A DNA stretch of 64,000 bases. Source: Gottfriedia luciferensis (GTDB taxonomy: Bacteria; Bacillota; Bacilli; Bacillales; Bacillaceae_G). Below are positions 42,224 through 52,740 of this stretch, one piece after another (the first letter of the stretch is position 1; each line of letters starts with the position of its first letter). The notes under the pieces are model-generated. The model saw only the letters and a program-made list of their open reading frames with translations. It was not told the DNA's origin and did not search any database. The stretch lies in assembly GCF_001712755.1 (NCBI RefSeq), contig NZ_MDKC01000037.1, positions 62,001 through 126,000 on the forward strand, given 5' to 3'. Both the position numbers and the translations under genes were made by a program.

Positions 42224-43360
42224 ATGAAATCAATTATTAATGTAAAAATTTATACAGGTACAGAAGTAATTGAAGATGGTTATATTCGATACGATGAAAA
42301 AATTTCTTCTGTTGGTCATATGAATGGTTATGAAAATGCAAGTGAAGAAATAATTGATGGAAAAGGAACAGTTATTATTCCTGGAATGATTGATGTCCAT
42401 ATTCATGGAGCATATGATGTCGATGCAATGGATGCTGATCCAAACTCAATGGTAACGATGAGTAAAGAAATGATGAAGGAAGGGGTAACAACATTCTTCC
42501 CGACTACAATGACACAATCTAAAGAAAATATTAAAAATGCTTTAAAGTCTTTAAACGAGGCTAAAAAACTTGGTGCTCACTTTGAATATATTCATTTAGA
42601 AGGACCGTTTGTTAATAAAAATAAAGCTGGAGCACAGCCTTTAGAATACATTATTAATCCCGACGTTGAACTATTCAAAGAATGGCAAGAAGCTTCTGGT
42701 GGATTAATCAAATTAGTTACTTATGCACCTGAGGTTGAAGGTGCAAAAGAGTTAGAAAAAGAGCTAGAACGCACAAACGTAGTTGGCACAGTAGGTCACT
42801 CTGATGCAATCCGTTCAGATTTTGAAGGTAGAAATATATTCCACGCGACACATTTATACAACCAAATGAGGCCAATGCATCATCGTGAAGCAGGAACAGT
42901 TGGACATGTATTACTTGATGACCGAGTAATGGTAGAAATGATACCTGATGGAATTCATATTCATCCTGATATGGTAAAACTTGCTTATCGCCTAAAAGGT
43001 GCTAAAAAAATAAGTGTAATTACTGATGCGATGAGAGCAAAAGGGTTAGAAGACGGCAAATATGAATTAGGTGGACAACCTGTTTTTGTGAAAAATAAAA
43101 GTGCAAGATTAGAAGACGGAACGCTAGCGGGTAGTATTTTGAAAATGGATGATGCATTCAGAAATATTATGGCATTTACTGGCTGTAGTCCTGAAGAAGC
43201 AGTACAAATGACATCAATAAACCAAGCTGAAGAGTTTGGTCTTAAGCATAAGGGTGTATTAGAACCAGGTAAAGACGCTGATTTTGTGCAAATGACTCCG
43301 GATTTCTTCGTTATTGATACAACTAGACAAGGTAAAAATATGAATGAGGTGACTTTATGA
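42224..43360 (+). CDS. nagA: N-acetylglucosamine-6-phosphate deacetylase NagA
   Basis: 378 residues of the amidohydrolase superfamily: [17 protein letters not shown] (metal site), [60 protein letters not shown] and ITDAMRAKG (catalytic Asp). It deacetylates GlcNAc-6-P made by NagP. It is first gene of nagA-nagB-nagR; its end overlaps nagB by four bases. Site AAAGAGGAGAG precedes the ATG. Confidence 0.96.
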   Translation: MKSIINVKIYTGTEVIEDGYIRYDEKISSVGHMNGYENASEEIIDGKGTVIIPGMIDVHIHGAYDVDAMDADPNSMVTMSKEMMKEGVTTFFPTTMTQSKENIKNALKSLNEAKKLGAHFEYIHLEGPFVNKNKAGAQPLEYIINPDVELFKEWQEASGGLIKLVTYAPEVEGAKELEKELERTNVVGTVGHSDAIRSDFEGRNIFHATHLYNQMRPMHHREAGTVGHVLLDDRVMVEMIPDGIHIHPDMVKLAYRLKGAKKISVITDAMRAKGLEDGKYELGGQPVFVKNKSARLEDGTLAGSILKMDDAFRNIMAFTGCSPEEAVQMTSINQAEEFGLKHKGVLEPGKDADFVQMTPDFFVIDTTRQGKNMNEVTL

Positions 43361-44067
43361 ACGTAATCGTAGTAAAAAATGCAGAAGAAATTTCAAAAGT
43401 AGCATATGAAAAAATGGTAAAGGCATTTGAAGGAAAAGCGGAATTCACATTAGGATTAGCTACAGGTGGATCTCCACTAGGTATTTATGAACTTTTCCGT
43501 ATTCATAAACCAGAAGTGTCAAACGTCATTACTGTAAATCTGGACGAATATGTTGGACTTGCTGAAGATGATCAAACAAGCTACCACACTTACATGGCAG
43601 AACAACTTTTTAACCATTTAAATTTTAAAGAAAACCATTTACCAAATGGAAATACAAAAAATTTAGAAGAAGCTTGTAAAAATTATGAGGAATTACTACA
43701 AAAGCATCCTGTAGATTTACAACTTTTAGGAATTGGTGAGAATGGTCATATTGCATTTAATGAGCCTGGTACACCATTCGATACACCTACTCATATTGTA
43801 GAGCTTACTGAATCAACTCGTAACGCAAATAAAATTTATTTTGAGAACGAAGAAGATGTCCCAACACATGCAGTAACGATGGGAATTGGTTCTATTATGA
43901 GAGCGAAAGAAATTATTTTAGTAGCTTCAGGCATCAAAAAGGCTGAAGCAGTTAAGGAAATGTTAAATGGAAAATTAGATATTAACTGTCCTGCTACTGC
44001 ACTCCAAAACCACAACAATGTTACGATTGTTGTTGATGAAGAAGCATACTCACTTTGTAATAAATAA
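43357..44067 (+). CDS. nagB: Glucosamine-6-phosphate deaminase NagB
   Basis: 236 residues: [44 protein letters not shown] (catalytic Asp/His region) and [14 protein letters not shown]. It converts glucosamine-6-P to fructose-6-P and ammonia, the entry to glycolysis. The length is like short Bacillus enzymes without the allosteric tail. ATGA overlap with nagA; its stop overlaps the nagR start by one base (TAATG). Confidence 0.96.
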   Translation: MNVIVVKNAEEISKVAYEKMVKAFEGKAEFTLGLATGGSPLGIYELFRIHKPEVSNVITVNLDEYVGLAEDDQTSYHTYMAEQLFNHLNFKENHLPNGNTKNLEEACKNYEELLQKHPVDLQLLGIGENGHIAFNEPGTPFDTPTHIVELTESTRNANKIYFENEEDVPTHAVTMGIGSIMRAKEIILVASGIKKAEAVKEMLNGKLDINCPATALQNHNNVTIVVDEEAYSLCNK

Positions 44068-44804
44068 TGTTAAAACTAGATAAAAATTCACCGTTACCGA
44101 TTTATTTTCAAATACAAGAGATTTTAAAGCTTAAAATTAACTCAGGAGAATGGAAGCCTGGTGAGCGAATTCCCTCTGAGCAAACATTGAGTGAGATGTT
44201 AAATGTAAGCAGGATGACAATAAGACAAGCATTAAATAATCTTGTAAAGGAATCATTAATAAGTCGGAAACGTGGAATTGGGACGTTTGTATCGGTAAAA
44301 GATGGGATTGAAGTTGAGGAATCACTAAAATCATTAAGGAGTTTTTCTGAGGATATAACATCCATAGGATTGACCCCTACAAATAAACTACTTGGCTTTT
44401 CTACGATTGAAGCTGATGAATATTTGTCCGAAGTGTTATCAATTGAAAGTGGTTCTGAAATTTTTAAAATTGAGAGATGTCGTTTAGCAAATGATCATCC
44501 AATTGCAATCGAAACAACATACCTGCCAAAAAAATTAGTAAATCGAATTGATGAAAAAGTATTGAATCATTCCTTATATGAATATTTTGAAGTTACATTA
44601 GGTTATTCAATTAAAAAAGCCACAAAATGGATTAAAGCATCTTTAATGACAGAAAAAGATTCATTAATTCTTGAGGTAGCGGAGGATTCTCCTGCATTAG
44701 AATTACACCAAGTAACGTTTATTAATGAGGGTATCCCACTTGAATATGTAAGCTGTATTTACCGAGCTGATCGCTATCGTTTTACTATTGATATAGACCG
44801 TTAA
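44067..44804 (+). CDS. nagR: GntR/HutC-family regulator NagR (YvoA)
   Basis: 245 residues. The N-terminal GntR winged helix (about 5-75) reads LPIYFQIQEILKLKINSGEW, IPSEQTLSEMLNVSRMTIRQ, LISRKRGIGTFV. The C-terminal UTRA effector domain (about 95-240) contains IFKIERCRLANDHPIAIETT and YVSCIYRADRYRF. NagR represses GlcNAc genes and is released by amino-sugar phosphates. The operon position after nagA-nagB is as in B. subtilis. Operators are suggested at nagA and nagP. Confidence 0.93.
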   Translation: MLKLDKNSPLPIYFQIQEILKLKINSGEWKPGERIPSEQTLSEMLNVSRMTIRQALNNLVKESLISRKRGIGTFVSVKDGIEVEESLKSLRSFSEDITSIGLTPTNKLLGFSTIEADEYLSEVLSIESGSEIFKIERCRLANDHPIAIETTYLPKKLVNRIDEKVLNHSLYEYFEVTLGYSIKKATKWIKASLMTEKDSLILEVAEDSPALELHQVTFINEGIPLEYVSCIYRADRYRFTIDIDR

Positions 44805-44834
44805 AAAGAGTGCTTTTTTAAGCACTCTTTTTTA
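44803..44834 (+). terminator. Terminator of nagA-nagB-nagR
   Basis: The stem AAAAAGAGTGCTT/AAGCACTCTTTTTT with a TTTT loop starts at the nagR stop. Confidence 0.93.
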
Positions 44835-44860
44835 ATTGTTAGATGCCAAGTCAGCGGGTG

Positions 44861-45005
44861 TGCAAATAAAATGGCTGCTGAAACTGCAATTAAATGTGTG
44901 GAAGTGCAAATAAAAAAGCCGAAACTGCAATTAAAATATGTAAATCTGCAAATAAAAATGTCAAATCTGCAATTAAATTCAGGGAAACTGCAAATAAAGG
45001 GTACC
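44861..45005. repeat. Array of seven TGCAAWTAAA motifs spaced about 21 bp
   Basis: TGCAAATAAA and TGCAATTAAA alternate with starts at 44861, 44885, 44905, 44926, 44947, 44968 and 44989 (steps of 24, 20, 21, 21, 21, 21). The sequence between motifs varies and often ends GAAAC or AAATC. As 21 is a multiple of three, the minus strand stays open with a seven-residue pattern such as FNCRFDI/FICRFTY, but no ribosome-binding site precedes it. Confidence 0.85.
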
Positions 45006-45066
45006 ATTCAAGAAGAGATAGTATGAAGAAATCAAAAAAACTACCATAAATTATATTTCAATAAGA

Positions 45067-45096
45067 AAAAGGGTGCTCCTAGTAGCACCCTTTCCT
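45067..45096 (-). terminator. Terminator of the Cof-type HAD gene
   Basis: The stem AAAGGGTGCT/AGCACCCTTT; on the minus strand it continues into TTTTTCTTATTG. Confidence 0.85.
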
Positions 45097-45097
45097 T

Positions 45098-45880
45098 TTA
45101 CTTAATTTGTAAAACAATTTTAACTGCTTCGGCTACTGAAGGAACGATATACGAAGCATATTTCTTAACTTCATCGTCAGCATTTTCCATCGCAAAGCTA
45201 TTAGGAGTTAGTTCAAACATTGAGATATCATTGTATGCATCACCTATACAAGCAATTTCATCAGGTTTAATTCCTAATTTTTCGATTAGTATTTGAATTG
45301 CTGAACCTTTACTTACGTTTACTGGAACGATATCTAAACAATTTTTAGCAGAAATAAAAGAAGTGACAAATTCAGGCAGTTCTTTTTGTAATTCTTTTTG
45401 TAGCTCAAGTAAGTCTTCATCTTCACCTAACACTACATATTTTTTTGGAGTAATCGATTTACCTAAATCGTTTTTTAGTGTTTTTAATTCAACTGCATTC
45501 ATGCTAGAGTTCTTTTCAATTTCTCTAACTAAATCCGTTTTCTCTTCGATATAGTATGTTGAATTATCAGCTACATAGATTAAAAATTTATCGTGTGAAA
45601 TCATTTCGTAAACTTTATCGATTATACTTGGATGGAATGTTGCATCTAACAATGCTTCGCCATCATTTGAATAAATATAAGTTCCATTCATACTAATACG
45701 GTGAAAATTACCTTCCAAGCTTTCCATAATTTTTACGATTTCATAATCTAAACGTCCTGAAGCAAAACATAATAAAACACCACGATCTAAAAGGGTTTTT
45801 AATGCTTCTACATCATGTTCGAATAGTTGACCTTGGTGAAACATCGTCCCATCCAGGTCACTAACAAATAACTTAATCAT
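45098..45880 (-). CDS. Cof-type HAD-IIB phosphatase
   Basis: 260 residues: motif I in KLFVSDLDGTMFHQGQ, motif II in LLCFASGRLDYEI, motif III/IV in VSKGSAIQILIEKLG and EIACIGDAYNDISMFEL, and the alpha/beta C2B cap between. Members dephosphorylate sugar phosphates or FMN-type substrates. Its place next to the nag and pts genes may suggest a sugar phosphate but does not prove it. I chose the ATG at 45880, 9 bases after AGGTG, not the upstream GTG at 45892. Confidence 0.9.
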   Translation of the reverse strand: MIKLFVSDLDGTMFHQGQLFEHDVEALKTLLDRGVLLCFASGRLDYEIVKIMESLEGNFHRISMNGTYIYSNDGEALLDATFHPSIIDKVYEMISHDKFLIYVADNSTYYIEEKTDLVREIEKNSSMNAVELKTLKNDLGKSITPKKYVVLGEDEDLLELQKELQKELPEFVTSFISAKNCLDIVPVNVSKGSAIQILIEKLGIKPDEIACIGDAYNDISMFELTPNSFAMENADDEVKKYASYIVPSVAEAVKIVLQIK

Positions 45881-46051
45881 TTTTCTTAACACCTACTCAA
45901 TTTATATTTATACTTTTATATTCTATCCTACTATAATAGATTATCAAAAAAATATGATTATTTTATGAAACTTAAACTGCGTTTTAACTTTTTCAGAAAA
46001 ATTATGTTATGATATAAAAGCGATTTTTTAAACTTGGGGGTGATAAAAAAA

Positions 46052-46912
46052 ATGTCAGAGATGTCAGTATGTTATACAATCAAAAAGGTTCTTAATAATA
46101 ATGTTTTAATAGCGAAAAATCCCGATCATACCGAAGTAGTTTTGCTAGGTAAAGGAATCGGTTTTAATAAAACTAGAGGAGATTTAATTTCCGAAGGTGT
46201 AGTAGAAAAAATGTTTATCTTAAAAGATGAACAAAAACAAAAACAATATAAATCATTAATCAACTTTATGGATGAAAAATTAATGGGTACACTGCAGCAG
46301 GCGATTTATTTAATTTCTGAAAGAACAGGATGTACTTTAAATGAGCAAATTCATATTGGGTTAACAGACCACTTAATATTTGCGATCAAACGTATTAGAG
46401 AAGGCTATAATGTTGATAATCCTTTCTTACAAGAAACGAAAGCAATGTATCCAGAGTATTTTAAAATTGCACAAGAAGTGATTGATTTGATAAATAAAGA
46501 AATAGATATAAATTTACCGATCGAAGAAGTAGGGTTTGTAACGCTTCATATCGTTAGTAATTTATCGATGGAAGTAGTATCGGATGTAAATAAGTTCTCT
46601 CAGATTATTAAAGATTTAGTAATCTATATAGAAGAATATTTAAAAATTGAAATTGATAAAGAAAGTATTCATTATTCAAGGTTAGTTCGTCATTTGCGAT
46701 TTTTAATTGACCGTATATTTCATGGTAATTCATCTGAAGAGTCACCAGCTTTGGGTATAATATTAAAAAAAGAATACCCAGTATGCTATGATTTAGCATG
46801 GAAAATTTTAAAGTCAATCCAAGCTTCATTAAATAAACAAGCAAGTGAAGCCGAAGTAATATACTTAACATTACACTTAGAACGACTTGTTCAGAGTAAA
46901 ATTAATAAATAA
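46052..46912 (+). CDS. glcT: PRD-type transcriptional antiterminator GlcT
   Basis: 286 residues. The N-terminal RNA-binding CAT domain (about 1-60: CYTIKKVLNNNVLIAKN, GKGIGFNKTRGDLI) is followed by PRD1 with regulatory His in NEQIHIGLTDHLIFAIKR and VGFVTLHIVSN and PRD2 with His in HYSRLVRHLRFLIDRIFHG and IYLTLHLERL. Unphosphorylated GlcT binds the RAT in the ptsG leader and prevents termination; the glucose IIB/IIA phosphorylates and inactivates it when glucose is absent. Start at ATG 46052, 8 bases after GGGGGTGA. The adjacency to ptsG is as in B. subtilis. Confidence 0.95.
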   Translation: MSEMSVCYTIKKVLNNNVLIAKNPDHTEVVLLGKGIGFNKTRGDLISEGVVEKMFILKDEQKQKQYKSLINFMDEKLMGTLQQAIYLISERTGCTLNEQIHIGLTDHLIFAIKRIREGYNVDNPFLQETKAMYPEYFKIAQEVIDLINKEIDINLPIEEVGFVTLHIVSNLSMEVVSDVNKFSQIIKDLVIYIEEYLKIEIDKESIHYSRLVRHLRFLIDRIFHGNSSEESPALGIILKKEYPVCYDLAWKILKSIQASLNKQASEAEVIYLTLHLERLVQSKINK

Positions 46913-46987
46913 TACAATAAGCCTAAAGAGCAATTTAGCGCTTTTATAAAATAGTTAATAAAGATTAAAAAAAATAGGTAATTTGGC

Positions 46988-47029
46988 TTGAAATTTTTAA
47001 AATCTATAGATATAATGAAAGCGAAATCA
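46988..47029 (+). promoter_or_regulatory. ptsG promoter with overlapping cre site
   Basis: -35 TTGAAA (46988-46993), a 17-base spacer, perfect -10 TATAAT (47011-47016). TGAAAGCGAAATCA (47016-47029) matches the cre consensus at 13 of 14 positions and starts in the -10 box, where CcpA binding would repress. Confidence 0.8.
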
Positions 47030-47063
47030 TAAAAAAAAACATAATTGAATATTGTACACATTA

Positions 47064-47178
47064 AACGTGTTACTGATTCGATCAGGCATGAGTTGAAAAA
47101 ATGTGAATTATTATACTTGGGTAGGGGAAACTATATCCAGGATTCAATAATCTCATTTTTTCTGCTCATGCCTTTTTT
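47064..47178 (+). promoter_or_regulatory. GlcT-dependent RNA antiterminator (RAT) and terminator in the ptsG leader
   Basis: AACGTGTTACTGATTCGATC followed by AGGCATGAGTTG (47064-47095) closely resembles the B. subtilis ptsG RAT. The downstream CTCATGCCTTTTTT (47165-47178) pairs with GGCATGAG (47085-47092) to form a terminator that overlaps the RAT, so binding of GlcT excludes it. Transcription enters ptsG only when GlcT is active. Confidence 0.9.
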
Positions 47179-47201
47179 GTTTGGATAAAAGGAGGAAGAC
47201 A

Positions 47202-49253
47202 ATGTTTAAGAAAATCTTTGGAGTTTTACAAAAAGTTGGTAAAGCGCTTATGCTTCCAGTTGCAATTTTACCAGCTGCTGGATTGTTACTTGCATTCGGT
47301 AATGCATTTCAAAATCCACAAACATTAAAGTACTTACCATTTCTTGACGCGCACTGGTTCCAACTAGTAGCAAAAGTTATGGAACAATCAGGTGACATCA
47401 TTTTTGGTAATCTGTCATTATTATTTGCAGTAGGTGTTGCCGTTGGTTTAGCAGGAGGAGAAGGTGTTGCAGGTTTAGCAGCAATCGTTGGATTCCTGAT
47501 TATGAATAAAACAATGAGTGTGTTCAGGGATATTGGACATTTTGTCGTTTTAGATAAAGCTTTAAATATTGCCAAATTTGATGATCCATCCTATGCGTTT
47601 GTATTAGGTATTCCTACACTTCAAACAGGTGTATTTGGTGGGATTATCGTTGGTTTAGTAGCTGCTTGGGCTTATAACAAATACTTTGAAATTGATTTAC
47701 CTTCTTACTTAGGTTTCTTCGCAGGTAAACGATTTGTTCCAATTGCTACAGCAGCATTCTCAGTAGTACTTGGAATTTTAATGTGTTTCATTTGGCCACC
47801 AATTCAACATGGCTTAAACGCATTCTCGCATAATATGATCGATGCGAATTTAACGTTATCGGCATTCGTTTTTGGTGTTATTGAACGTTCTTTAATACCA
47901 TTTGGTTTACATCATATTTTCTATGCACCATTCTGGTTTGAGTTTGGTTCATATACTGATAAAACAGGTATGGTTGTTCACGGAGATCAAAAAATCTTCT
48001 TCGCACAATTAAAAGACGGAGTAAAATTAACAGCTGGTACATTCATGGTAGGTAAATTCCCATTCATGATGTTTGGTTTACCGGCTGCAGCTTTGGCTAT
48101 GTATCACGAAGCGAAACCAGAAAACAAAAAAATCGCTGGTGGTATTCTAGCATCAGCTGCATTAACTTCTTTCTTAACAGGTATTACAGAACCAATTGAG
48201 TTCTCATTCTTATTTGTTGCACCAGTATTATTCGGAATTCATGCAATCTTTGCTGGTTTATCATTTATGGTAATGCAATTATTAAATGTTAAAATTGGTA
48301 TGACTTTCTCAGGTGGTCTAATTGACTACTTATTATTCGGTGTTCTACCGAATAGAACTGGCTGGTGGTGGGTAATCATCGTCGGTTTAGTATTAGCAGT
48401 TATTTACTACTTCGGTTTCCGATTTGCAATTAGAAAATGGGATTTAAAAACGCCAGGTCGTGAGGATGCAATCGCTGAAGATACTACAAGTAATACTCCA
48501 GCTAATGAATTACCTTATGAAATTTTACAAGCATTAGGTGGGAAAAGTAATATTTCTTCATTAGATGCATGTATCACACGTTTACGAGTACAAGTAAATG
48601 CAAAAGATGAAGTAAATAAAGATCGTTTAAAAGCACTAGGTGCCGCTGGAGTTCTTGAAGTTGGAAATAATATTCAAGCAATTTTTGGACCTAAATCAGA
48701 TACATTAAAATCACAAATTAAAGACATTATGACTGGAAAAACTCCAGTTGTTAGTCAAGAAGCACATAAAGAAACAGCTTCAGCGGTAGATACTACTATT
48801 GAAGAATCGATTATTAATCCAATTGAAGGGGAAATAATCCCAATTACAGAAGTACCAGATCAGGTATTTTCTGGAAAAATGATGGGCGATGGATTTGCGA
48901 TTATTCCTTCAGAAGGTACAGTTGTATCTCCAGTAGATGGCGAAATCGTAAATGTATTCCCAACAAAACATGCGATTGGTATTTTATCAAATGGTGGAAA
49001 AGAAATTTTAATCCATATAGGTATTGATACTGTAAAACTAAATGGTGAAGGCTTTGAAGTACTGGTATCACAAGGTGAGAAAGTAACAAAAGGTCAACAA
49101 TTAGTTAAAATTGATTTACACTTTATTCGTGAAAATGCACCTTCTACAATTACACCTGTTGTATTTACAAACTTAGCTGAAGGACAACAAGTTGTTATTG
49201 AAAAACCAGGTAAGCAATCAAAAGGTGAAGTAGGCATCATTAAGATTAAATAA
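47202..49253 (+). CDS. ptsG: PTS glucose-specific EIICBA component PtsG
   Basis: 683 residues in order IIC-IIB-IIA. IIC (about 1-400): [60 protein letters not shown] (about 435-510): Cys in [17 protein letters not shown] (about 540-680): [16 protein letters not shown] with the phosphorylated His, after [13 protein letters not shown]. It imports and phosphorylates glucose, and its IIA could serve IIA-less NagP. Start at the ATG after AAAGGAGGAAGACA; the earlier TTG lies over that site. Confidence 0.96.
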   Translation: MFKKIFGVLQKVGKALMLPVAILPAAGLLLAFGNAFQNPQTLKYLPFLDAHWFQLVAKVMEQSGDIIFGNLSLLFAVGVAVGLAGGEGVAGLAAIVGFLIMNKTMSVFRDIGHFVVLDKALNIAKFDDPSYAFVLGIPTLQTGVFGGIIVGLVAAWAYNKYFEIDLPSYLGFFAGKRFVPIATAAFSVVLGILMCFIWPPIQHGLNAFSHNMIDANLTLSAFVFGVIERSLIPFGLHHIFYAPFWFEFGSYTDKTGMVVHGDQKIFFAQLKDGVKLTAGTFMVGKFPFMMFGLPAAALAMYHEAKPENKKIAGGILASAALTSFLTGITEPIEFSFLFVAPVLFGIHAIFAGLSFMVMQLLNVKIGMTFSGGLIDYLLFGVLPNRTGWWWVIIVGLVLAVIYYFGFRFAIRKWDLKTPGREDAIAEDTTSNTPANELPYEILQALGGKSNISSLDACITRLRVQVNAKDEVNKDRLKALGAAGVLEVGNNIQAIFGPKSDTLKSQIKDIMTGKTPVVSQEAHKETASAVDTTIEESIINPIEGEIIPITEVPDQVFSGKMMGDGFAIIPSEGTVVSPVDGEIVNVFPTKHAIGILSNGGKEILIHIGIDTVKLNGEGFEVLVSQGEKVTKGQQLVKIDLHFIRENAPSTITPVVFTNLAEGQQVVIEKPGKQSKGEVGIIKIK

Positions 49254-49285
49254 ATCTAATTAAATAGACGAAAAATGTTTGATTT

Positions 49286-49322
49286 TAAAAGGGGTAGTAT
49301 AGTTGACACTATGCACCCCTTT
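49286..49322 (+). terminator. Hairpin between ptsG and ptsH
   Basis: The stem AAAAGGGGTAGTATAG/CTATGCACCCCTTTT has one mismatch region, followed by AATAG rather than a long T-run. Partial read-through from ptsG into ptsHI is likely. Confidence 0.75.
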
Positions 49323-49345
49323 TAATAGAATATTTATAGTAGGCC

Positions 49346-49361
49346 AAACGTCTATACCAAA
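49346..49361 (-). promoter_or_regulatory. Weak NagR-like sequence upstream of ptsH
   Basis: The minus strand reads TTTGGTATAGACGTTT, sharing GTATAGAC with the nagP and nagA sites, but the outer half-sites do not pair well. Confidence 0.25.
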
Positions 49362-49395
49362 AATGTAGATTTAATCACAAAGGAGATATATTATT

Positions 49396-49659
49396 ATGGA
49401 AAAAACTTTTAAAGTAACAGCTGATTCTGGAATCCACGCTCGTCCAGCAACATTATTAGTAAATGTAGCAGGTAAATTTAATTCTGATATCAATCTTGAG
49501 TATAATGGTAAAACAGTTAACTTAAAATCAATCATGGGTGTAATGTCTTTAGGAATTCAACAAGGAACTGAGATCAAAATTAGCGCTAATGGTGAAGATG
49601 CAGAACAAGCGATTGCTGCAATCGATGATACAATGAAAAAAGAAGGTTTAGGCGAATAA
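49396..49659 (+). CDS. ptsH: Phosphocarrier protein HPr
   Basis: 87 residues. The phosphorylated His15 is in [15 protein letters not shown] and the regulatory Ser46 in [17 protein letters not shown]. HPr carries phosphate from EI to the EII components and, as HPr-Ser-P, is the corepressor of CcpA. AAAGGAGATAT precedes the ATG. Its stop overlaps the ptsI start by one base. Confidence 0.97.
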   Translation: MEKTFKVTADSGIHARPATLLVNVAGKFNSDINLEYNGKTVNLKSIMGVMSLGIQQGTEIKISANGEDAEQAIAAIDDTMKKEGLGE

Positions 49660-51368
49660 TGTCTTTACATATTAAAGGTATTGCCGCTTCTAGTGGAATT
49701 GCAATTGCAAAAGCATTTCGCTTAGAAAATCCTGAATTAAACATTGTTAAAAAACAAATTTCAGATATTGATGCTGAAATTGCTAAACTTGACAATGCAA
49801 TTCAAGTTTCTAACACTGAATTAGAAAAAATTCGTGATCACGCGAATGCTGAACTTGGTGAAGATAAAGCTGCAATCTTTTCTGCACACATCTTAGTTTT
49901 AAATGATCCAGAGCTAGTTAACCCAGTTAAAGATAAAATTAAGTCTGAAAGTATCAATGCTGATTTTGCTATGAATGAAGTTGCTTCAATGTTCGTTCAA
50001 ATGTTTGAAAGCATGGATAATGAATATATGAAGGAACGTGCTGCAGATATCCGCGATGTTACGAAACGTGTAATGGCGCATCTTTTAGGCGTAACGATTT
50101 CTAACCCTGCAAATATTACTGAAGAAGTAATTATTATTGCAGAAGATTTAACACCATCTGATACAGCTCAATTAAACCGTAAATATGCTTTAGGTTTTAC
50201 AACTGATATTGGTGGTCGTACATCTCACTCAGCTATTATGGCTCGTTCTCTTGAAATTCCTGCTGTTGTAGGGACAAAAGAAGTAACAAGTAAAATCGAA
50301 AATGGCGTAATGGTCATTGTTGATGGATTAGATGGTCATGTAATAGTAGATCCTTCAAACGAAGAATTAGAAGAGTATAAAGCTAAAAAAGAAAAATTCG
50401 AGCTACAAAAAGTTGAATGGGCTAAACTGAAAAATGAGCCAACTGTAACGAAAGATGGACATCATGTTGAGTTAGTAGCTAACATTGGTACACCGAATGA
50501 TGTAGAGGGCGTTATCAATAATGGTGGTGAAGGTGTTGGTCTTTACCGTACTGAGTTCCTATATATGGGACGTGATAACTTCCCATCAGAAGAAGAGCAG
50601 TTTGAATCATACAAATCAGTTCTTGAAAGTATGGGTGATAAACCGGTAGTAGTAAGAACACTAGATATCGGTGGAGATAAAGAATTATCTTATTTACACT
50701 TACCAAAAGAAATGAACCCATTCTTAGGCTACAGAGCGATTCGTTTATGTTTAGATCAGAAGGATATATTCCGTACACAATTACGTGCATTACTTCGTGC
50801 TAGTGTGTATGGCAATTTAAAAATTATGTTCCCGATGATTGCAACATTAGATGAGTTCAGAGCAGCAAAGGCTGTTTTATTAGAAGAAAAAGAACAGTTA
50901 GTAAAAGAAAATGTTCAAGTCTCAGACAATATCGAAATTGGTATGATGGTAGAAATCCCTGCTTCTGCTGTTCTAGCAGATGTATTCGCTAAGGAAGTTG
51001 ATTTCTTTAGTATCGGGACAAACGATTTAATCCAATATACAATGGCTGCGGATCGAATGAATGAACAGGTTTCATATTTATATCAACCATATAACCCATC
51101 TATTTTAAGATTAGTTAAAATGGTAATCGATGCTGCAAACAAAGAAGGCAAATGGGCTGGAATGTGTGGAGAGATGGCTGGAGATGCATTAGCTATTCCT
51201 TTACTTGTTGGATTAGGCTTACATGAATTCTCTATGAGTGCTACTTCAATCCTACCTGCTCGTAGTCAAATGGCTAAACTTTCTAAAGCTGAAATGGAGA
51301 TATTAGCTGAAAAAGCTTTATCTATGTCTACTGCTGAAGAAGTTGTTAACTTAGTAAATAGCATCTAA
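49659..51368 (+). CDS. ptsI: PTS enzyme I
   Basis: 569 residues. The phosphorylated His is in [19 protein letters not shown], and the PEP-binding C-terminal barrel has [60 protein letters not shown] and CGEMAGD (catalytic Cys). It transfers phosphate from PEP to HPr. It is translationally coupled to ptsH and closed by a strong terminator. Confidence 0.97.
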   Translation: MSLHIKGIAASSGIAIAKAFRLENPELNIVKKQISDIDAEIAKLDNAIQVSNTELEKIRDHANAELGEDKAAIFSAHILVLNDPELVNPVKDKIKSESINADFAMNEVASMFVQMFESMDNEYMKERAADIRDVTKRVMAHLLGVTISNPANITEEVIIIAEDLTPSDTAQLNRKYALGFTTDIGGRTSHSAIMARSLEIPAVVGTKEVTSKIENGVMVIVDGLDGHVIVDPSNEELEEYKAKKEKFELQKVEWAKLKNEPTVTKDGHHVELVANIGTPNDVEGVINNGGEGVGLYRTEFLYMGRDNFPSEEEQFESYKSVLESMGDKPVVVRTLDIGGDKELSYLHLPKEMNPFLGYRAIRLCLDQKDIFRTQLRALLRASVYGNLKIMFPMIATLDEFRAAKAVLLEEKEQLVKENVQVSDNIEIGMMVEIPASAVLADVFAKEVDFFSIGTNDLIQYTMAADRMNEQVSYLYQPYNPSILRLVKMVIDAANKEGKWAGMCGEMAGDALAIPLLVGLGLHEFSMSATSILPARSQMAKLSKAEMEILAEKALSMSTAEEVVNLVNSI

Positions 51369-51403
51369 AATAAAACAACAGGGAAACCTGTTGTTTTATT
51401 TTT
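51366..51403 (+). terminator. Terminator of ptsHI
   Basis: A 16-bp stem AAAATAAAACAACAGG/CCTGTTGTTTTATTTT with a GAAA-type loop. Confidence 0.93.
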
Positions 51404-51538
51404 AATATATCAAGTCAGGATAATGACCAACCGGATTGAAAAATTCCTACTGTTGACAAATTCGCTTCTTTAATTTAGTGTATGTTTAAATTATTAAACG
51501 AATAAGATTATTTTTGCATAATAAAAGTAGGTGGAGAT

Positions 51539-51838
51539 TTGAGTAAAGAAGCAATTGAAGTATTTAGAGAATGTATTCCCTTGTTCCAAGCGTTAAGCGA
51601 TCCTTATAGACAGGATATCATTTTAATGTTATCAGAAGGTGAAGCGCTAACTGTTAATGAAATTACGGAAAAAACTTCATTATCTAGACCGGCTATATCA
51701 CATCATTTAAAAATATTACGTGATAATCAATTAGTACAAATTGAGCAAAAAGGCACACATAGATATTATTCATTAGCAATTGATTCTTCTCTAGAATTAC
51801 TTAAGAAATTAATCATTACTGTTGAGCACCATTGTTAA
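51539..51838 (+). CDS. ArsR-family winged-helix regulator
   Basis: 99 residues: LSDPYRQDIILMLSEGEALT, TVNEITEKTSLSRPAISHHL (recognition helix), ILRDNQLVQIEQKGTHRYYS. The usual CxC metal site of ArsR/SmtB in the recognition helix is absent, so it probably senses something other than the classical metals; one Cys (ECIPLF) and a C-terminal HHC are the only candidate ligands. TTG start after AGGTGGAG. It converges with the nitroreductase gene. Confidence 0.85.
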   Translation: MSKEAIEVFRECIPLFQALSDPYRQDIILMLSEGEALTVNEITEKTSLSRPAISHHLKILRDNQLVQIEQKGTHRYYSLAIDSSLELLKKLIITVEHHC

Positions 51839-51855
51839 TGAATCGTAATGACATA

Positions 51856-51891
51856 AAAGGGACTCCGACTTTTGTCAGAATCCCTTTTACT
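51856..51891. terminator. Terminator shared by arsR-like and nitroreductase genes
   Basis: The stem AAAAGGGACTCCGAC/GTCAGAATCCCTTTT has one mismatch and T-rich flanks on both sides. Confidence 0.85.
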
Positions 51892-51903
51892 TTTCATTTA
51901 TGA

Positions 51904-52518
51904 TTAAATCCAAATAGACATTTCTTTTGCAGAAAAACGCGTAGTATGATGTCCAGGTACTTTTTCTTTACCAATGGCAATCAACATTGTTGGAATATAG
52001 CGATCATCAGTTAAGAAAGTTTCTTTAAACGCTTGTTCGTTAAATCCACCGATTGCACAAGTGTTCCAACCTTTTGCAGAAGCAGCCATTATTAATTGCA
52101 TACCAGCAAGAGAAGAGTTCAAGATCCCTTGTTCACGATTACGTTGTTCTGTTGCATAAGCATTTTCAACGTTTGCTTTTAATTTGTCTTTTGCTTCTTG
52201 AGTCATAAAACCAGCTTCTACTGCAGGTCCGAAAACTAAGTCAACATTTTTTGCTGATTGTGTATCGGCTAATACAGCAATTACACATGAAGCATCTTTA
52301 ACTTGACCTTGGTTATATGCAACAGGTAATAATTTACCTTGCGCGTTTTCACCATGGAATACAACGAATTTCCAATGTTGTAAATTCCAAGCAGATGGTG
52401 CAGTCATTGCAGCATCAAGAAGTTCAGTAATTTCGCTGCTACTGATTTCAGTAGAAGAATCGAATACTCGAGTAGAGTTTCGTTCTTTAATCATTTCAAA
52501 AAATTGTTCATTTTTCAT
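51904..52518 (-). CDS. Nitroreductase-family protein
   Basis: 204 residues of the FMN-dependent nitroreductase fold: ERNSTRVFDSSTEISSSEI, AAMTAPSAWNLQHWKFVVF, NSSLAGMQLIMAASAKGWNT, CAIGGFNEQAFKETF and the C-terminal KVPGHHTTRFS. It probably reduces quinones, nitro compounds or flavin substrates with NAD(P)H. TTGGAGGTATTTTC precedes the ATG. The natural substrate is unknown. Confidence 0.9.
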   Translation of the reverse strand: MKNEQFFEMIKERNSTRVFDSSTEISSSEITELLDAAMTAPSAWNLQHWKFVVFHGENAQGKLLPVAYNQGQVKDASCVIAVLADTQSAKNVDLVFGPAVEAGFMTQEAKDKLKANVENAYATEQRNREQGILNSSLAGMQLIMAASAKGWNTCAIGGFNEQAFKETFLTDDRYIPTMLIAIGKEKVPGHHTTRFSAKEMSIWI

Positions 52519-52740
52519 ATGAAAATACCTCCAAAAATTAGGTGCATTAGATACATTTTTATGTACTTTTTAAATATAGATAGTTCCATTATTAGAGTCA
52601 ACAAATTAGTGTTGAAATAACCTAAATTTAATTTGAAATAAGTTTTAGTTTGCTTATTTTTTTATAAGAATAGCTCAGGCTTTTTTATTAATATTTTTTA
52701 TGTTAGTTTATTTATGGATATTAAAAGAGGAGTGTGTAAT

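Noticed and set aside
44861-45005. Possible CRISPR-like array of short repeats
   Set aside because: The conserved part is only about 10 bases and the spacing is 21 bp, too short for spacers.
44801-45007. Minus-strand frame of 68 codons with heptapeptide repeats (FICRFTY type)
   Set aside because: The frame is open because the motif period is 21 bp; there is no ribosome-binding site and it lies under the nagR terminator.
49346-49361. Firm NagR operator before ptsH
   Set aside because: Only the central eight bases match; kept as a low-confidence site only.
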